32,097 nucleotides of DNA from Calditrichota bacterium (GCA_018644935.1 JABGPL010000048.1:1-32097), one strand, 5' to 3'; numbered from the stretch's first letter, positions 1 through 10,269 are shown. Numbers and translations are program-made. The notes: a model not told the origin generated them from the sequence alone.

Positions 1-783
1 TTTTACACTCACTTTTTCATTTAAAAACACCATGCTCGACAGGCTCATGACTTTTGAATCATTTTGGCGAATAGCGAAAGCGCTCGCAGGCCAAAGCTCA
101 AGATCCGTTTTTCCAATGATATCATACCTGCCGTTAATATCAGGGATAACCTCAACACCTCTGTTTCCCCAAAGTGATTCTCCATCAGGTGACAATCGCT
201 GGGCTCGGATGGATTGTCTTTCCAAAATGAGGTTACCTAAAACATCCCTGTAGTACTTCATAACCCATAGTATGATCAGCCCTCCCTCGCTGTCGCTGAC
301 AACCCCAATCACATTCAAATAGCCGAGATATTCAAGTCGCAAATTCATGTCGGATACTGGTGCTCCTAAATCTGACCACAACCGTTGGCCCTCCCTGTCT
401 AGCTTCTGCGCCCGAAAACCCGACGTAGTATCCTCATCAGTGCGATGTTCAGTAAGTTGAAGCGCAACGATATAACCAGGCTCAGGACAGACAATAACAC
501 CTGTGGGATAATCAATGTCCACCTCCGGGATAAGTGAAATCCACCTGTCCCAACCGAGTTCACCGCCTCTGTCTATGTATGTGCAATAAGTGCGACTGTA
601 ATCCTGACCAGTCCCGACAATGAATACTCCGCCAAGACTGTCCGTAGATAAGATATATCCATGCGGAATATCCGGAAGGTTAAGGGCTTCACCCGGGTCC
701 TGCGACCATTGGGCATTCAGTGTGCAGGTTACTATGATACATAACCACAAAGATATTTTTATAAAGTTTCTAAATCTTGACAT
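1..783 (-). CDS. Exported protein, propeller-like, 3' end missing (partial)
   Basis: An open frame of 261 codons starts at ATG 783 and runs off the left edge without a stop. A clear ribosome-binding site (GAGG, 6 bases before the ATG) supports the start. The N-terminus (MSRFRNFIKISLWLCII...) looks like a signal peptide ending near residue 24 (LNAQ). The rest has short hydrophobic strands and repeated phrases such as AQKLDREGQRLWSD and AQRLSPDGESLWGN. These resemble blades of secreted beta-propeller proteins common in FCB bacteria. It lies downstream of two exported proteins with sorting tails, and a probable terminator separates it from the nearer one, so it is likely a further surface protein. 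Whether it carries the same C-terminal tail cannot be seen. Function unknown. Confidence 0.8.
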   Translation of the reverse strand, partial: MSRFRNFIKISLWLCIIVTCTLNAQWSQDPGEALNLPDIPHGYILSTDSLGGVFIVGTGQDYSRTYCTYIDRGGELGWDRWISLIPEVDIDYPTGVIVCPEPGYIVALQLTEHRTDEDTTSGFRAQKLDREGQRLWSDLGAPVSDMNLRLEYLGYLNVIGVVSDSEGGLIILWVMKYYRDVLGNLILERQSIRAQRLSPDGESLWGNRGVEVIPDINGRYDIIGKTDLELWPASAFAIRQNDSKVMSLSSMVFLNEKVSVK

Positions 784-800
784 ATGAATCCTCAAAACAG

Positions 801-833
801 AAAAACCCCACCAAGGCATAGAGCCAGGCAGGG
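801..833 (-). terminator. Probable rho-independent terminator
   Basis: On the minus strand an imperfect GC-rich hairpin (CCCTGCCTGGC on one side, GCCTTGGTGGGG on the other, with G-U pairs and a small loop) is followed directly by five Ts. It lies about 50 bases after the stop of the LVIVD-repeat gene and before the ribosome-binding site of the next gene. That is the expected place for a transcript end. Confidence 0.5.
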
Positions 834-882
834 CGAACAGAGATATCCCGAACCTCAAGTGTAGAGTTGAATGTATCGGTAA

Positions 883-3333
883 TCATCTGAGTATTACAAC
901 CTTTGAAATCAGGGATTCTCTTTTGGTTTCCATTACCAGAAAATAAATTCCGGCAGGGGTTTTACGGGAATCCCAAACAACACGGTTGTTTCCTGCTGAA
1001 AATTTTGATTCGATGATCCGAGTGATCTCACTCCCTGTTGTCGAAAGCAGTCTCAGCGAAAGGTTCTCTGTTCCTGGAGTTTCAAAAGCAATGGTTGTCA
1101 CTCCGTTAAATGGATTCGGAAAAACACTGAGTAATTTGAACTTTGTAAGATAGCCTTCCTTCAACTTAACATTATCAATCTCATTTACAACAATGGCTGT
1201 TCGTGCTGTGTCACCAAGTATACTATCGGAAACTCTGAATGCCGGGTAGTATTCTCCAGCATCCCCTCTCCCAGTTTGCCATCTGAAATTAGCGGTACCA
1301 TTACGGTTATCAATGAAGCAGACGGAGTCTGGCAACTCCTCCGGCAATAATTCAATATGAAGCTGGTCGCCATTTATATCACTTGCGGTGACCATAAATT
1401 CCACAACCTCACCTGCATTAACTTCAATGTATTCAGGAACAGAATCCCAAATCGGAGCAACGTTGTACCCTATCGCTTGAGCACAATTGTAGATGCTGAA
1501 GCTGAATCTATCCGCGACATAAGCATAGTTTTCAACCACCATTAGGTCAGATGCAAATCCCGGAGTATTAAAATATCCGACCTGATTTGGATTGGCAGGA
1601 TCTTCAATATCTATAATTCTGAAGCCATCAAACCCATTTAACACAAATACATAACCGTTTGAAAATACTATGTTGCGTGGTGTTGGACGGATATCAAGAA
1701 ATCCGATTCGATTTGGGTTCTCTCTGTCGGTAATATCCAATATGAACAATCCTGCCATATCATCCACCACATACAGTAAGTCACCATCAGACGCAACTCC
1801 CCGCATCTGTCCGGCGTTCGCCATAAACTCACTAATTAATACCGGATTTTCTGCGTCCGAAATATCGAGTATATACAGACGTGTGTCTCCTGTAATGTAG
1901 GCATATCCCCAGGCGACATCAATTCCATTTGGGCTAAAATCATCTATATCATTGAACTCACTTATTATCACTGGATTATCCGGCTGCGATATGTCAATGA
2001 CGTACATGCATGTTTGCGTAGTAAGGTATACTGAGCTTCGCCAGATTGCCAGATCGGTTGCGTATGAATCAATTTCAAATGAGGAAAGTACAACAGGATC
2101 TTCTTGATTGGATATGTCAAATACTCTGAAAGTATCGCTTGCCATATAGGCATAACTTCTGCTAATGCGAATTATCCCCTCCCAGCTTGCATCTCCACAA
2201 ACCCCAATTTCAAGTGGATCTTCAGGATTCCCGACATCTATAACTTTAAGTCCCGAATTCTTGTCTGGTAAATAGGCGTAACCATCATACACAGTCAGGT
2301 TTGAAAGGTTCTGATTTGGTGATGGATATGCACCCAACTGAGAAGGAGAATCTAAATTCGAGATATCGAATATCTCAAGACCGGCTGCTTGATTGGGATA
2401 TCCGGAATTACCATTCGCAACATAAACCAGGTCACCAACTATATCACAACTCCGCGCCCATCCGTGCGTCTGGAATTGTCCGACGTAAAAAGGCTCCTGT
2501 AAGTCGGCTATGTTAAAGATAATGATGCCTTCGTCCCGGTCAGAAATTAACGCAAGATCACCCGAAACAGTAACATCAACGGTATGATTCCCTAACTCAA
2601 TAAGAGAAAGTAATTCCGGATTGTGCGGAGTTGAGACATCAATAATAAATAAACCAGTATCCCCATCTATCAGGAAAACGATGCCACTATTGAAGGATAA
2701 TGCTCGTGATGATCCCGGAGTATCATAATTTCCAACAACTTCCGGATTATTAGGATCCTCAATGTTGATTATATACAATCCAAAACTACCTCCAGCTACA
2801 TACGCAAAACCTTCTGATACAACAACATCATATGCTCCACCTGCAATATGGGCGAAGCTAACTTCTTCAGGTTGGCTTTTATCAGATACATCCACAATCC
2901 TTAAACCAGCCCAGTCAGCAGCTAAAAAAGCTGTATTTCCAGAAATATCAACTGCATTTACTCGCCCAACCTGAAAGATCCCAATTTCTTCTGGATTTTC
3001 AGCATCCCTAACATCGACAATACATATTCCCCCACTCCCGTCTGCAAGAAAAGCAAAGTTTTCATCCAATTTCAGGCCTGTATTGAAACTGAGGTTGTTA
3101 TCAAAAAATCCAACAATTTCTGGACAGGAAGGGTCCGAAACATCGAGTATCTGAAGTCCGGTCAGGCTTGTGGATACAAAAGCGAGATTATCTCTGATGA
3201 TAACTGAATTTGCATCGTCCCAGATATTGTAGAGACGACCGACCTGTTGAATGCCATCTCCTTCCTGAGTATAACCCAAAATGGGAAATACTAAACAGAA
3301 TACAAGTACAGAAATTATTGATCTCTCTCTCAT
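883..3333 (-). CDS. Exported LVIVD-repeat beta-propeller protein with C-terminal sorting tail
   Basis: This 816-residue protein has a signal peptide (residues 1-22, ending GYTQ). About 13 tandem units of roughly 40-48 residues follow, each carrying a D-[IV]-x-[DN]-x-x-x-P signature such as DVSDPSCPEIVG or DISDAENPVLIS. This is the LVIVD repeat, known to build beta-propellers on exported proteins. After the repeats comes an Ig/cadherin-like domain (about residues 630-720, starting NVAPIWDSVP). The C-terminal module opens with FPNPFN (about residue 737) and ends KVVILR, like type IX secretion sorting domains. The ATG at 3333 has no strong ribosome-binding site. The upstream exported gene is only 37 bases away, so the two are probably co-transcribed. 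The likely place is the cell surface or outside the cell; ligand and activity are unknown. Confidence 0.88.
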   Translation of the reverse strand: MRERSIISVLVFCLVFPILGYTQEGDGIQQVGRLYNIWDDANSVIIRDNLAFVSTSLTGLQILDVSDPSCPEIVGFFDNNLSFNTGLKLDENFAFLADGSGGICIVDVRDAENPEEIGIFQVGRVNAVDISGNTAFLAADWAGLRIVDVSDKSQPEEVSFAHIAGGAYDVVVSEGFAYVAGGSFGLYIINIEDPNNPEVVGNYDTPGSSRALSFNSGIVFLIDGDTGLFIIDVSTPHNPELLSLIELGNHTVDVTVSGDLALISDRDEGIIIFNIADLQEPFYVGQFQTHGWARSCDIVGDLVYVANGNSGYPNQAAGLEIFDISNLDSPSQLGAYPSPNQNLSNLTVYDGYAYLPDKNSGLKVIDVGNPEDPLEIGVCGDASWEGIIRISRSYAYMASDTFRVFDISNQEDPVVLSSFEIDSYATDLAIWRSSVYLTTQTCMYVIDISQPDNPVIISEFNDIDDFSPNGIDVAWGYAYITGDTRLYILDISDAENPVLISEFMANAGQMRGVASDGDLLYVVDDMAGLFILDITDRENPNRIGFLDIRPTPRNIVFSNGYVFVLNGFDGFRIIDIEDPANPNQVGYFNTPGFASDLMVVENYAYVADRFSFSIYNCAQAIGYNVAPIWDSVPEYIEVNAGEVVEFMVTASDINGDQLHIELLPEELPDSVCFIDNRNGTANFRWQTGRGDAGEYYPAFRVSDSILGDTARTAIVVNEIDNVKLKEGYLTKFKLLSVFPNPFNGVTTIAFETPGTENLSLRLLSTTGSEITRIIESKFSAGNNRVVWDSRKTPAGIYFLVMETKRESLISKVVILR

Positions 3334-3370
3334 TAGAAATCAACTCAGAGATCTGATAATAAGCATATCA

Positions 3371-5929
3371 TCATTTCACTAATAACATCTTAATGGTTGC
3401 TGATTCTTTTGATGTTGATAATTTCGCAAAATAAACGCCGGCCGGATACTTATCGGCATTCCATGTCATCTGATGTGACCCAGATGGCATGAAGCCTTCA
3501 TTCAGGATAATTATTTCATTGCCATTTACATCGTAAACTGAAATCGAAACCAATTCTGGTTCATGGATTGTGTATTGAATTCTGGTTTCTGCGTTAAACG
3601 GATTTGGATAATTCTGATCTAATGAAAAATCAAGCGGATAATTACTTCCTGTTTCGTCATTGATGCCAGACCAATTCCCAACGAAAAGCGTGACTGAAAT
3701 TTCAACTTCCGGGCTTGCCAGGTCGTTAGATACTATCTGTACTCTGGAGGCATACACACCATCATCCAATCCATTGGAATTTAGCACTAAAATCACATCT
3801 GCATCTTCTTCACTTTGCAGTAACCCATGAGGCGGATCAATTCCAAGCCATTTCATATCCCTGATTCCGTCTTCATAAACATGCCAGAGTAAATTTTCGT
3901 GCTCACCTGCGTGCCATAAGTTTGCACCATCATGTGCAATACTCGTATGACCAACATGCTGGAACTGAAAGCGTTGACGCTCTCTTGCCTGCCAGTCATC
4001 ATTCACATCCACTCTGACGGCGAATCCAACATCAATTTCATTATTTCCTACAATAGACCACAGGTGACCGTCAAAATGACCCGGAACCCATTCAAGTCTC
4101 GAAATTTTATAATTTGCCCGTCTGAAATCAAGCAGCATCTCAAAATTTGCAATTACTTCCCGACTGTCTATATCCACTACATAAATCCGCTGTTCATTCC
4201 ATGAGTTTATGTATACCCTTGAATTGTTGTCAAATGCTAAACCGGATATGTTTCTGATTGGAAGTTCAAAGCGGTCCACTAACTCACCTTCTGTATTATA
4301 CAGATAGATATTGTTTGAAGGGTTGTATGACGAAGTCCAGAAAAAATCACCATCGAATGTCAAGGCGCGAGGACCGATATGTATCTCAAAGTCCGAGATA
4401 ACTTCTTCCGATTCTGGATCGAATTCTATCAGTCGGTTATTATTTGTTGCAACTCCCCACATATGCTCACCATCCCACGCCATTCCATATGAAGTGGTGT
4501 AGGGTAACTGATAGGATACAATTAAATCTCCGGCATCGTCCCGTCGTGGACCAACTGGATCTGAAGGGCTATTAGCAAAATCCGGTTCTATGTACTCTGT
4601 GTAAATCCTCCATATTAAATCGGAGCCACCCTCATTGGTGATGTTAATTGCATACTCTTCAACCTCCCCGGAGTCAATCTCAACACCAATAGTTAAGGGT
4701 TCAATGTAAATGGATGGTGGAATCATACCCTCACCAGTCAACCAGACATTAATAACATCATTTTCCGGATCATTTGAGTTGATAAATAGTCTGCCATCAA
4801 ATATACCGATTTCTTCAGGAGTAAATGAAATCTCAATTTGCTCAGTTTGCCTTGACTGCAAAGCATCTATTTGTCCCAGATCTGCGGTAAAATAATCACC
4901 CTCAATAAACATATCAATTATCTCAAGAGCCTCGACACCGATATTTGTGATCCAGAGCGTATAAGTGTTACTATCCCCGACCTGAACGACATCGAAATCA
5001 AAATTGTTGGCTGACAACGAAATTGCAGAATTTGGTTCAAGGGATACAGGAATAGCTCCCATATCAGATTGGGTTCCATCCGGATCTTCCGGGTAACCTG
5101 GATTTCCGGTGTTGATGCATGGTGAATTCCAGTTTAGGGAAAAATCACCTTCATCTGGATTAATAAAACTTGGGTTCCCATCAATGTTTCCATCACCCCA
5201 GTCGACTAAACCATCGATACCATCCAGTCCATTCTTTATGTCGGAAAAAAGGATTACAATTTCTTGATTGGGAGATCTTATTTCTTCAGGGTCATTATCC
5301 CATAATATATCATTTTCAAGAATAAGTTGACTGTTGGAAACGTTTATACCACCACCAATTTCTGCACGATTTCTTGAAATAGTACAATTTGTGATGGAAA
5401 TTCCCTGACTATTAATCGCGCCAATTCCGCCACCGGCAAGAGTTGAAATATTGTTATTAATTAGGCAGTAGCTAATATCAGGTCTGGAGTTTTCCATGAC
5501 ACATATTCCAGCACCATAAGCCGCTCTATTGAGCCTGATGAAACAATTCCGAATGGTAGGGTTGGAGTTGTTTGTAACGAGAATTCCACTACCATACTCA
5601 GCAACACCGGACACTAATGCGAAACCATCGAGAATGGCATCCCCTGACTCACCTCTACTAAAATTAACGCATCGCTGCTCATTACTTCCGGTTATAACAG
5701 TTGTCGCAGGATCATCAGGGTTTCCAAGCAAGAGAATACTTCTACCGATGAAATCAACAGCTTCGGGATAATTTCCAGGAGCAACAATTACCGAATCCCC
5801 ATTTTCAGCTTGCTCGATTGCTAATTGTATCCTGGCGAATTCTCCGGGAACGGCTAACTGACGAGATTCTGCCGCACCAGCATAAGCTAACAAAATCACC
5901 AGATATGTCTGAAGTAAGTTCTTTATCAA
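3371..5929 (-). CDS. Exported beta-helix / choice-of-anchor-D / propeller protein with sorting tail
   Basis: This 852-residue protein starts at TTG 5929, preceded by a purine-rich GAGAGAGAT; I see no in-frame ATG nearby. It has a signal peptide (to about residue 22, AAES). Residues about 25-280 form a right-handed parallel beta-helix of the pectate-lyase-like type (VITGSNEQRCVNFSRG, ITNCTISRNRAEIGGG). An ASPM/Hydin-like choice-of-anchor-D domain follows at about 300-405 (VTISF-type phrase IEISFTPEEIGIFDG). A second immunoglobulin-like stretch and a propeller-like region (about 460-680) come next. The last 79 residues, from YPNPFN to KMLLVK, are a sorting tail. The multi-domain layout is typical of secreted FCB proteins. 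It may bind or act on polysaccharide, but no catalytic residues were recognised. Confidence 0.86.
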   Translation of the reverse strand: MIKNLLQTYLVILLAYAGAAESRQLAVPGEFARIQLAIEQAENGDSVIVAPGNYPEAVDFIGRSILLLGNPDDPATTVITGSNEQRCVNFSRGESGDAILDGFALVSGVAEYGSGILVTNNSNPTIRNCFIRLNRAAYGAGICVMENSRPDISYCLINNNISTLAGGGIGAINSQGISITNCTISRNRAEIGGGINVSNSQLILENDILWDNDPEEIRSPNQEIVILFSDIKNGLDGIDGLVDWGDGNIDGNPSFINPDEGDFSLNWNSPCINTGNPGYPEDPDGTQSDMGAIPVSLEPNSAISLSANNFDFDVVQVGDSNTYTLWITNIGVEALEIIDMFIEGDYFTADLGQIDALQSRQTEQIEISFTPEEIGIFDGRLFINSNDPENDVINVWLTGEGMIPPSIYIEPLTIGVEIDSGEVEEYAINITNEGGSDLIWRIYTEYIEPDFANSPSDPVGPRRDDAGDLIVSYQLPYTTSYGMAWDGEHMWGVATNNNRLIEFDPESEEVISDFEIHIGPRALTFDGDFFWTSSYNPSNNIYLYNTEGELVDRFELPIRNISGLAFDNNSRVYINSWNEQRIYVVDIDSREVIANFEMLLDFRRANYKISRLEWVPGHFDGHLWSIVGNNEIDVGFAVRVDVNDDWQARERQRFQFQHVGHTSIAHDGANLWHAGEHENLLWHVYEDGIRDMKWLGIDPPHGLLQSEEDADVILVLNSNGLDDGVYASRVQIVSNDLASPEVEISVTLFVGNWSGINDETGSNYPLDFSLDQNYPNPFNAETRIQYTIHEPELVSISVYDVNGNEIIILNEGFMPSGSHQMTWNADKYPAGVYFAKLSTSKESATIKMLLVK

Positions 5930-6069
5930 ATCTCTCTCGGTTTCAAAACAAAGTACTATTAAAGATAATCAAAATGATTTGTTTTTCAAAACCTGCCGGA
6001 TTCAACAAGTAAAAGACAAAATGAAAGGTAAAGTATATTTACAGTCAGGTGATTGACAATAACAATTGG

Positions 6070-7149
6070 TTATATTTCACCATTTCCCAAGTTTTTCAAT
6101 TGCCCAATTTCCAGACCTTCTCTCCACATAAAGAGAATCCCTGCCAATACAAAATACCCAGTCGTAATTGCGTGCAGGACGAGTGCAAAACCAACCGCAG
6201 GATCTTCCGCGATTCCAAACAATCCCAATCCAAAGATTGATGCTGCATGGAAGGTACCCAATCCACCTGGCGCAGAAGGAACAGAAAGTGCTACAGCGTT
6301 TATTACCAGAATAACTAGAGCTGCTGTCAGCGGGGCTTCAGCTATTAATGGTGCGCTCTTATGGAATCCAAAAGCAAGGATAACCGAAAACTCCTGGGCC
6401 GTATATAACACCCAGATTAGAATCGTTTCTAATGTAACTAGAGGATAATGCCTGGTCGATTTCAACATGCTGAATCCCGCAATAAAACCCTTCAGCACCT
6501 CGATGATTCGTTCCCGCATTACATCGGGAAGATACGATAATATTTTCCCTGTAACTCCTCCGAATGGAGCGCGAGCAAAAGAGAAATAAACAACTACCGA
6601 CAGGGCAATCATCGACAAACCGGCCATTATCAAAACACCTTCGCGGAACATCCCAATCTTATCACTTTGAAAGATGATTCCGACAATGACAAATACTCCT
6701 AACAGGCTCAGTCCATCAATCAATCTCTCTAATACTACATTAGCAATTGCAGTACTGTTTTTTATTTTTGCTTTTTTTCCGAGCAGTATTGCCCTCACGA
6801 CTTCACCGATTCGCAATGGGAAAACAGTACTTGCAAAATAACCTAGAGTCTGAAGAGAAAAGCTGTCAATCAATTTGAGCTTCACAACTGGTCTTAACAA
6901 TAATGACCAGCGATGCGATCTGACCAGTACATGTAAAGGAGTTAAAATTAAACAGATCATCAGCCAGAAAGGGGAAGCCTTTAAAGTATGTTCCCATATT
7001 TTGGAGAATTCAAGTCTGGAATCACCAAAAAAGGCATTCAAAAATGACGAATCTCCGGAAAATATCTCTGACGGGTGGGGTTTCCAAACTATCAGATATG
7101 TAAAAAATATACTTAGTACAAACCCGAAGATGATTCTCTTGTTTTTCAT
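6070..7149 (-). CDS. Integral membrane protein, YbhN / MprF flippase-domain family (UPF0104)
   Basis: This 359-residue protein has about eight hydrophobic segments spread along its length. A conserved PSAPGGLGTFHA stretch lies near residues 290-302, the hallmark of the lysylphosphatidylglycerol-synthase transmembrane family. Members are membrane proteins thought to move or modify lipids, and in MprF this domain is fused to an aminoacyltransferase. That catalytic domain is absent here, which is usual for the stand-alone YbhN type. The gene begins 61 bases after lolA stops and is the last gene of the gcvT-comB-ftsK-lolA run. The placement fits a general envelope role. Substrate unknown. Confidence 0.85.
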   Translation of the reverse strand: MKNKRIIFGFVLSIFFTYLIVWKPHPSEIFSGDSSFLNAFFGDSRLEFSKIWEHTLKASPFWLMICLILTPLHVLVRSHRWSLLLRPVVKLKLIDSFSLQTLGYFASTVFPLRIGEVVRAILLGKKAKIKNSTAIANVVLERLIDGLSLLGVFVIVGIIFQSDKIGMFREGVLIMAGLSMIALSVVVYFSFARAPFGGVTGKILSYLPDVMRERIIEVLKGFIAGFSMLKSTRHYPLVTLETILIWVLYTAQEFSVILAFGFHKSAPLIAEAPLTAALVILVINAVALSVPSAPGGLGTFHAASIFGLGLFGIAEDPAVGFALVLHAITTGYFVLAGILFMWREGLEIGQLKNLGNGEI

Positions 7150-7210
7150 ATCAGCGTCAGCAGATCTCTTTTAATTCTTGAACTCGTGGGCAAGGGGATT
7201 GTACAGTTAT

Positions 7211-7855
7211 TCAACGCAGGTCGAATAACTCAACTCCATCAGGACAGATAAATTTGGTGTGGTCAGTATCTTGTGTTGAATTGACCCTAATGTTTGAGAA
7301 TATATAGATTGTACTATTCCCGTTCAGGTCAATAACTTTTAGCCTGTGAACAATCATATCTTTAACTGTGACCCAGATTGTTACTTCGGAGAGTAAAACC
7401 TCTTCACGCGATTTAGGTAGTAGATCAAGTCTGAGACCCTCCTCACCATTGACAGCTTGTTTTGTCATTTCCTGGGCGTTGAAATCGTCAGCAAATCGGA
7501 GCATTAATCTTCTTGGCAGCATTTTATCACTACCTTCAGTGATGGGTTCAATAATTACCTGTGCTTTTTTCAGGTTGTATCTATAAATTGCATCACCGTC
7601 ACATACCAGGTGCTGTTCCGGAGTTTCAATTCTGAATCTGTCATCAACTGTAACATATAATGAGCCATCACGTTGTGTTTTTTCTCCTGTCATTGCCCAT
7701 TCAAATATTTCGGTAAAATCAGCATCCAGAGTTTGAATCTTATTGTAATTCTTTTTTATATCCTTCAGAACTGATTTTGGTGACTTTGCATATAAGGAGT
7801 TTACAATAAACAAAGAAAAGGATATCAGGAGGATAGGTGTTAATCGTCTGATCAT
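7211..7855 (-). CDS. lolA: LolA-like periplasmic lipoprotein carrier
   Basis: This 214-residue protein has a signal peptide (MIRRLTPILLISFSLFIVNSLYA, cleavage near residue 23) and a LolA-type fold. An early KNYNKIQTLDADFTE segment is followed by strands with RIETPEQHLVCDGDAIYRYN and LPRRLMLRFADD. LolA receives lipoproteins from the LolCDE transporter and carries them across the periplasm to the outer membrane. The start ATG overlaps the ftsK stop as ATGA, so translation is coupled. The ftsK-lolA order also occurs in Escherichia coli, which supports the assignment. The sequence is divergent, so a related LolA-fold carrier with a different cargo cannot be excluded. Confidence 0.83.
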   Translation of the reverse strand: MIRRLTPILLISFSLFIVNSLYAKSPKSVLKDIKKNYNKIQTLDADFTEIFEWAMTGEKTQRDGSLYVTVDDRFRIETPEQHLVCDGDAIYRYNLKKAQVIIEPITEGSDKMLPRRLMLRFADDFNAQEMTKQAVNGEEGLRLDLLPKSREEVLLSEVTIWVTVKDMIVHRLKVIDLNGNSTIYIFSNIRVNSTQDTDHTKFICPDGVELFDLR

Positions 7856-10269
7856 ATTATTCCATGTACCTCTATCAAGTCTTCAGGAGTGCAGGTTACC
7901 TCTCGTGCCTTTGATCCATCGAAAGGTCCGACAATACCAACCTGCTCTAACTCGTCAATCAATCGCGCCGCACGTGCATATCCCACCCGAAGTCTTCTTT
8001 GAAGAACTGAAATCGAACCCTGTTCAAGATTAACAACAATCTTCGCGGCTTCTTCAAATAGAACATCAAATCCATCCCGGTCACCACTCGCATTTCCAGT
8101 TGTACCAAGTCTGATCCTCTCAACTTCAGGATCGGGAAGCTCAAATGAAGAGGTGCAAGGTGGCTGTGCACGCACAAATTCAACAATCCTCTCAACTTCA
8201 TCGGTTGTAATCAGCGCACCATGTAATCTCATCAATTGTGATGCCCCAGGCCCCATGTAAAGCATATCTCCTCTACCAAGTAAAGTCTCAGCACCCATCG
8301 AATCGATGATCGTGCGTGAATCAAATTTTGATGCGACCTTAAAGGTTATGCGAGACGGGAAGTTGGCTTTTATAAGTCCAGTAACAACATCCACCGAAGG
8401 TCTCTGAGTTGCAACGATCAGATGGATGCCGACAGCTCTCGCCATCTGTGCCAAACGAACGATCAACTCTTCAAATTCTCTCCGGACCACCATCATCAGA
8501 TCTGCCAATTCATCGATTATAACAACTATATATGGCAGGTGTTCTCTAGTTTCCTTCTCATCCGGATCCTTTGATGCAGTACGCTCCAACCAGCGATTGT
8601 ATTCGTCCAAACCTCGAACACCGGCTTCCGCGAGAATATCATACCGCCTCTGCATCTCAATATGAACGCTCTGAAGAGTTTTTACTGCATTCTCGGGGGT
8701 GGTGATTACGTTCTCACCCAGTCCACGAGGTGTGAGAAGGTGTTGCTCAGACAATCTTGAGTACAATGACAATTCAATCTTTTTAGGATCCACCAGCACC
8801 ATTCGGACTTCATTCGGATCCGATCTGTAAAGCAGGCTGGTGATAATTCCATTGATGCAAACTGACTTACCTGAACCCGTTGCACCTGCAATGAGTAAGT
8901 GTGGAGCCTTTGCAAGATCTGTGCAATATATTTCACCTGAAGCATTCTTCCCGAGGGCAATTGTTAAAGGACTTTTTTGACGACGGAATTGATCCGAATT
9001 GACAACCTCACGCATATATACGGTTTCGGGCTCACGGTTGGGAATTTCAACCCCGACAGCTGCTTCACCTGGAATTGGAGCTAAAATTCTAACTCCCCGA
9101 GCGGCCAGAGCCATTGCAATATCATCGGCAGAATTGGCGATTTTGGCAATTTTCACTTCCGGAGCAGGTCTGAGGTCGTAGCGAGTGATAACTGGTCCCG
9201 GTACGGTTCCAATAACCTCCGCCTCTATCCGAAGGCTTGAAAGTTTCTGTTCGAGGAGACGGGAGTTTTCCTCAAGTTCAGCTTTATCAACTGCAAGCTC
9301 TCGGCTTTCAGATGGTTCATCTAGTAATCTGATTGGGGGGAGTTGTCGTTCACCAAGGCTTTCCAGAACTGCACCGTCATCATAGTTTTTTGATTGAGTT
9401 TGCCTGGGTTTCGCCACCTTTATTTCACGTTTTTCCGGGATTACTGGAGGAGGTACTTGAAACTCCTGCTCGGGATCGGGAAATGGCGTCGCAATAGTAC
9501 TTGGAATTACATCGGACTCATTAATAACTGGGGATGTTTTACTTACCTCTTCTTTCTCCGGGATTCTATCGTATTTATTATCCTCAAATTCAGATTTCGG
9601 GTCGGAGGACACCAGATTTTTAATCCAGTTATAAACTGTAACTGGTAATTCGATTATTACAAAGGGGAACACCTTGCTGAATTTTAGGTCTGCCAGAACT
9701 ACGAGAAAAGCTATGGCAAGAACAACTCCAACTAAGATCGTACCAAGGGGTTTCAAATAATAAACTGAGAGCTCGGCAATTTTTAGAGGCAGCAATCCGG
9801 TTAGTTCAGCGACGTGTGGATAGTTCTTAATAATCCTAAAGAGGGCAATTCCGAAACCTATATAGAAAGCAACTGCGATAAGCCCAAGCCCGATTCGCGG
9901 AAGCTCTCTTTCAAAAGGTAAAGATTTTTTCCGGTCTCTGCTCCACCAACCGAGTAATATTACAAACATCACTCCGGGAATGGCAAACGCACCAAACCGA
10001 CCGAATGTCAAAAGCATCAGAATTCCGGCAACCAAATTGCCGAATTGTCCTAGTACGCCACCAGTTCGACCGACAGTATCACTTCCAGGACCTTCAAGAG
10101 GATTGTAAGTGATTAAGGCTACTGTGAGGAAAATAACCAGGAATACAAGAATCAAATGCACCAGTTCTAAAGACTTTACATAATGCGAATCGTGGTTGTT
10201 CTTAACCTTGGAAGTCTTTTTTGGTGCTTTCTTCGTATCCTTTTTTTCCTGGTTTTTGTTCTGATTCAA
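7852..10269 (-). CDS. ftsK: DNA translocase FtsK/SpoIIIE
   Basis: This 805-residue protein begins at TTG 10269, 5 bases after a good GAGG ribosome-binding site. The N-terminal membrane domain has about four helices (near 36-53, 80-108, 126-145 and 174-194). A charged, proline-rich linker follows at about 220-330. The motor domain has Walker A GATGSGKS at 462-469, Walker B IVVIIDELADLM at 581-592, ATQRPSVDVVTGLIKAN at 620-636 and MGAETLLGRGDMLYM at 658-672. A winged-helix gamma domain closes the protein (about 735-805, SVLQRRLRVGYARAARLIDELE). FtsK sits at the division septum and pumps the chromosome ends towards dif/XerCD, with the gamma domain reading polar KOPS sites. The length is that of the SpoIIIE-like short-linker type. 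The gene lies 20 bases after comB and overlaps lolA by 4 bases. Confidence 0.97.
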   Translation of the reverse strand: MNQNKNQEKKDTKKAPKKTSKVKNNHDSHYVKSLELVHLILVFLVIFLTVALITYNPLEGPGSDTVGRTGGVLGQFGNLVAGILMLLTFGRFGAFAIPGVMFVILLGWWSRDRKKSLPFERELPRIGLGLIAVAFYIGFGIALFRIIKNYPHVAELTGLLPLKIAELSVYYLKPLGTILVGVVLAIAFLVVLADLKFSKVFPFVIIELPVTVYNWIKNLVSSDPKSEFEDNKYDRIPEKEEVSKTSPVINESDVIPSTIATPFPDPEQEFQVPPPVIPEKREIKVAKPRQTQSKNYDDGAVLESLGERQLPPIRLLDEPSESRELAVDKAELEENSRLLEQKLSSLRIEAEVIGTVPGPVITRYDLRPAPEVKIAKIANSADDIAMALAARGVRILAPIPGEAAVGVEIPNREPETVYMREVVNSDQFRRQKSPLTIALGKNASGEIYCTDLAKAPHLLIAGATGSGKSVCINGIITSLLYRSDPNEVRMVLVDPKKIELSLYSRLSEQHLLTPRGLGENVITTPENAVKTLQSVHIEMQRRYDILAEAGVRGLDEYNRWLERTASKDPDEKETREHLPYIVVIIDELADLMMVVRREFEELIVRLAQMARAVGIHLIVATQRPSVDVVTGLIKANFPSRITFKVASKFDSRTIIDSMGAETLLGRGDMLYMGPGASQLMRLHGALITTDEVERIVEFVRAQPPCTSSFELPDPEVERIRLGTTGNASGDRDGFDVLFEEAAKIVVNLEQGSISVLQRRLRVGYARAARLIDELEQVGIVGPFDGSKAREVTCTPEDLIEVHGII

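Noticed and set aside
5930..6069. Terminator after the YbhN-type gene
   Set aside because: Only a weak GTTTT/AAAAC pairing with a two-base loop is visible; nothing else stands out in this 140-base gap.
6053..6448. 131-codon open frame on the plus strand
   Set aside because: It lies wholly inside the YbhN-type gene on the other strand, has no ribosome-binding site, and its protein shows no domain or signal.
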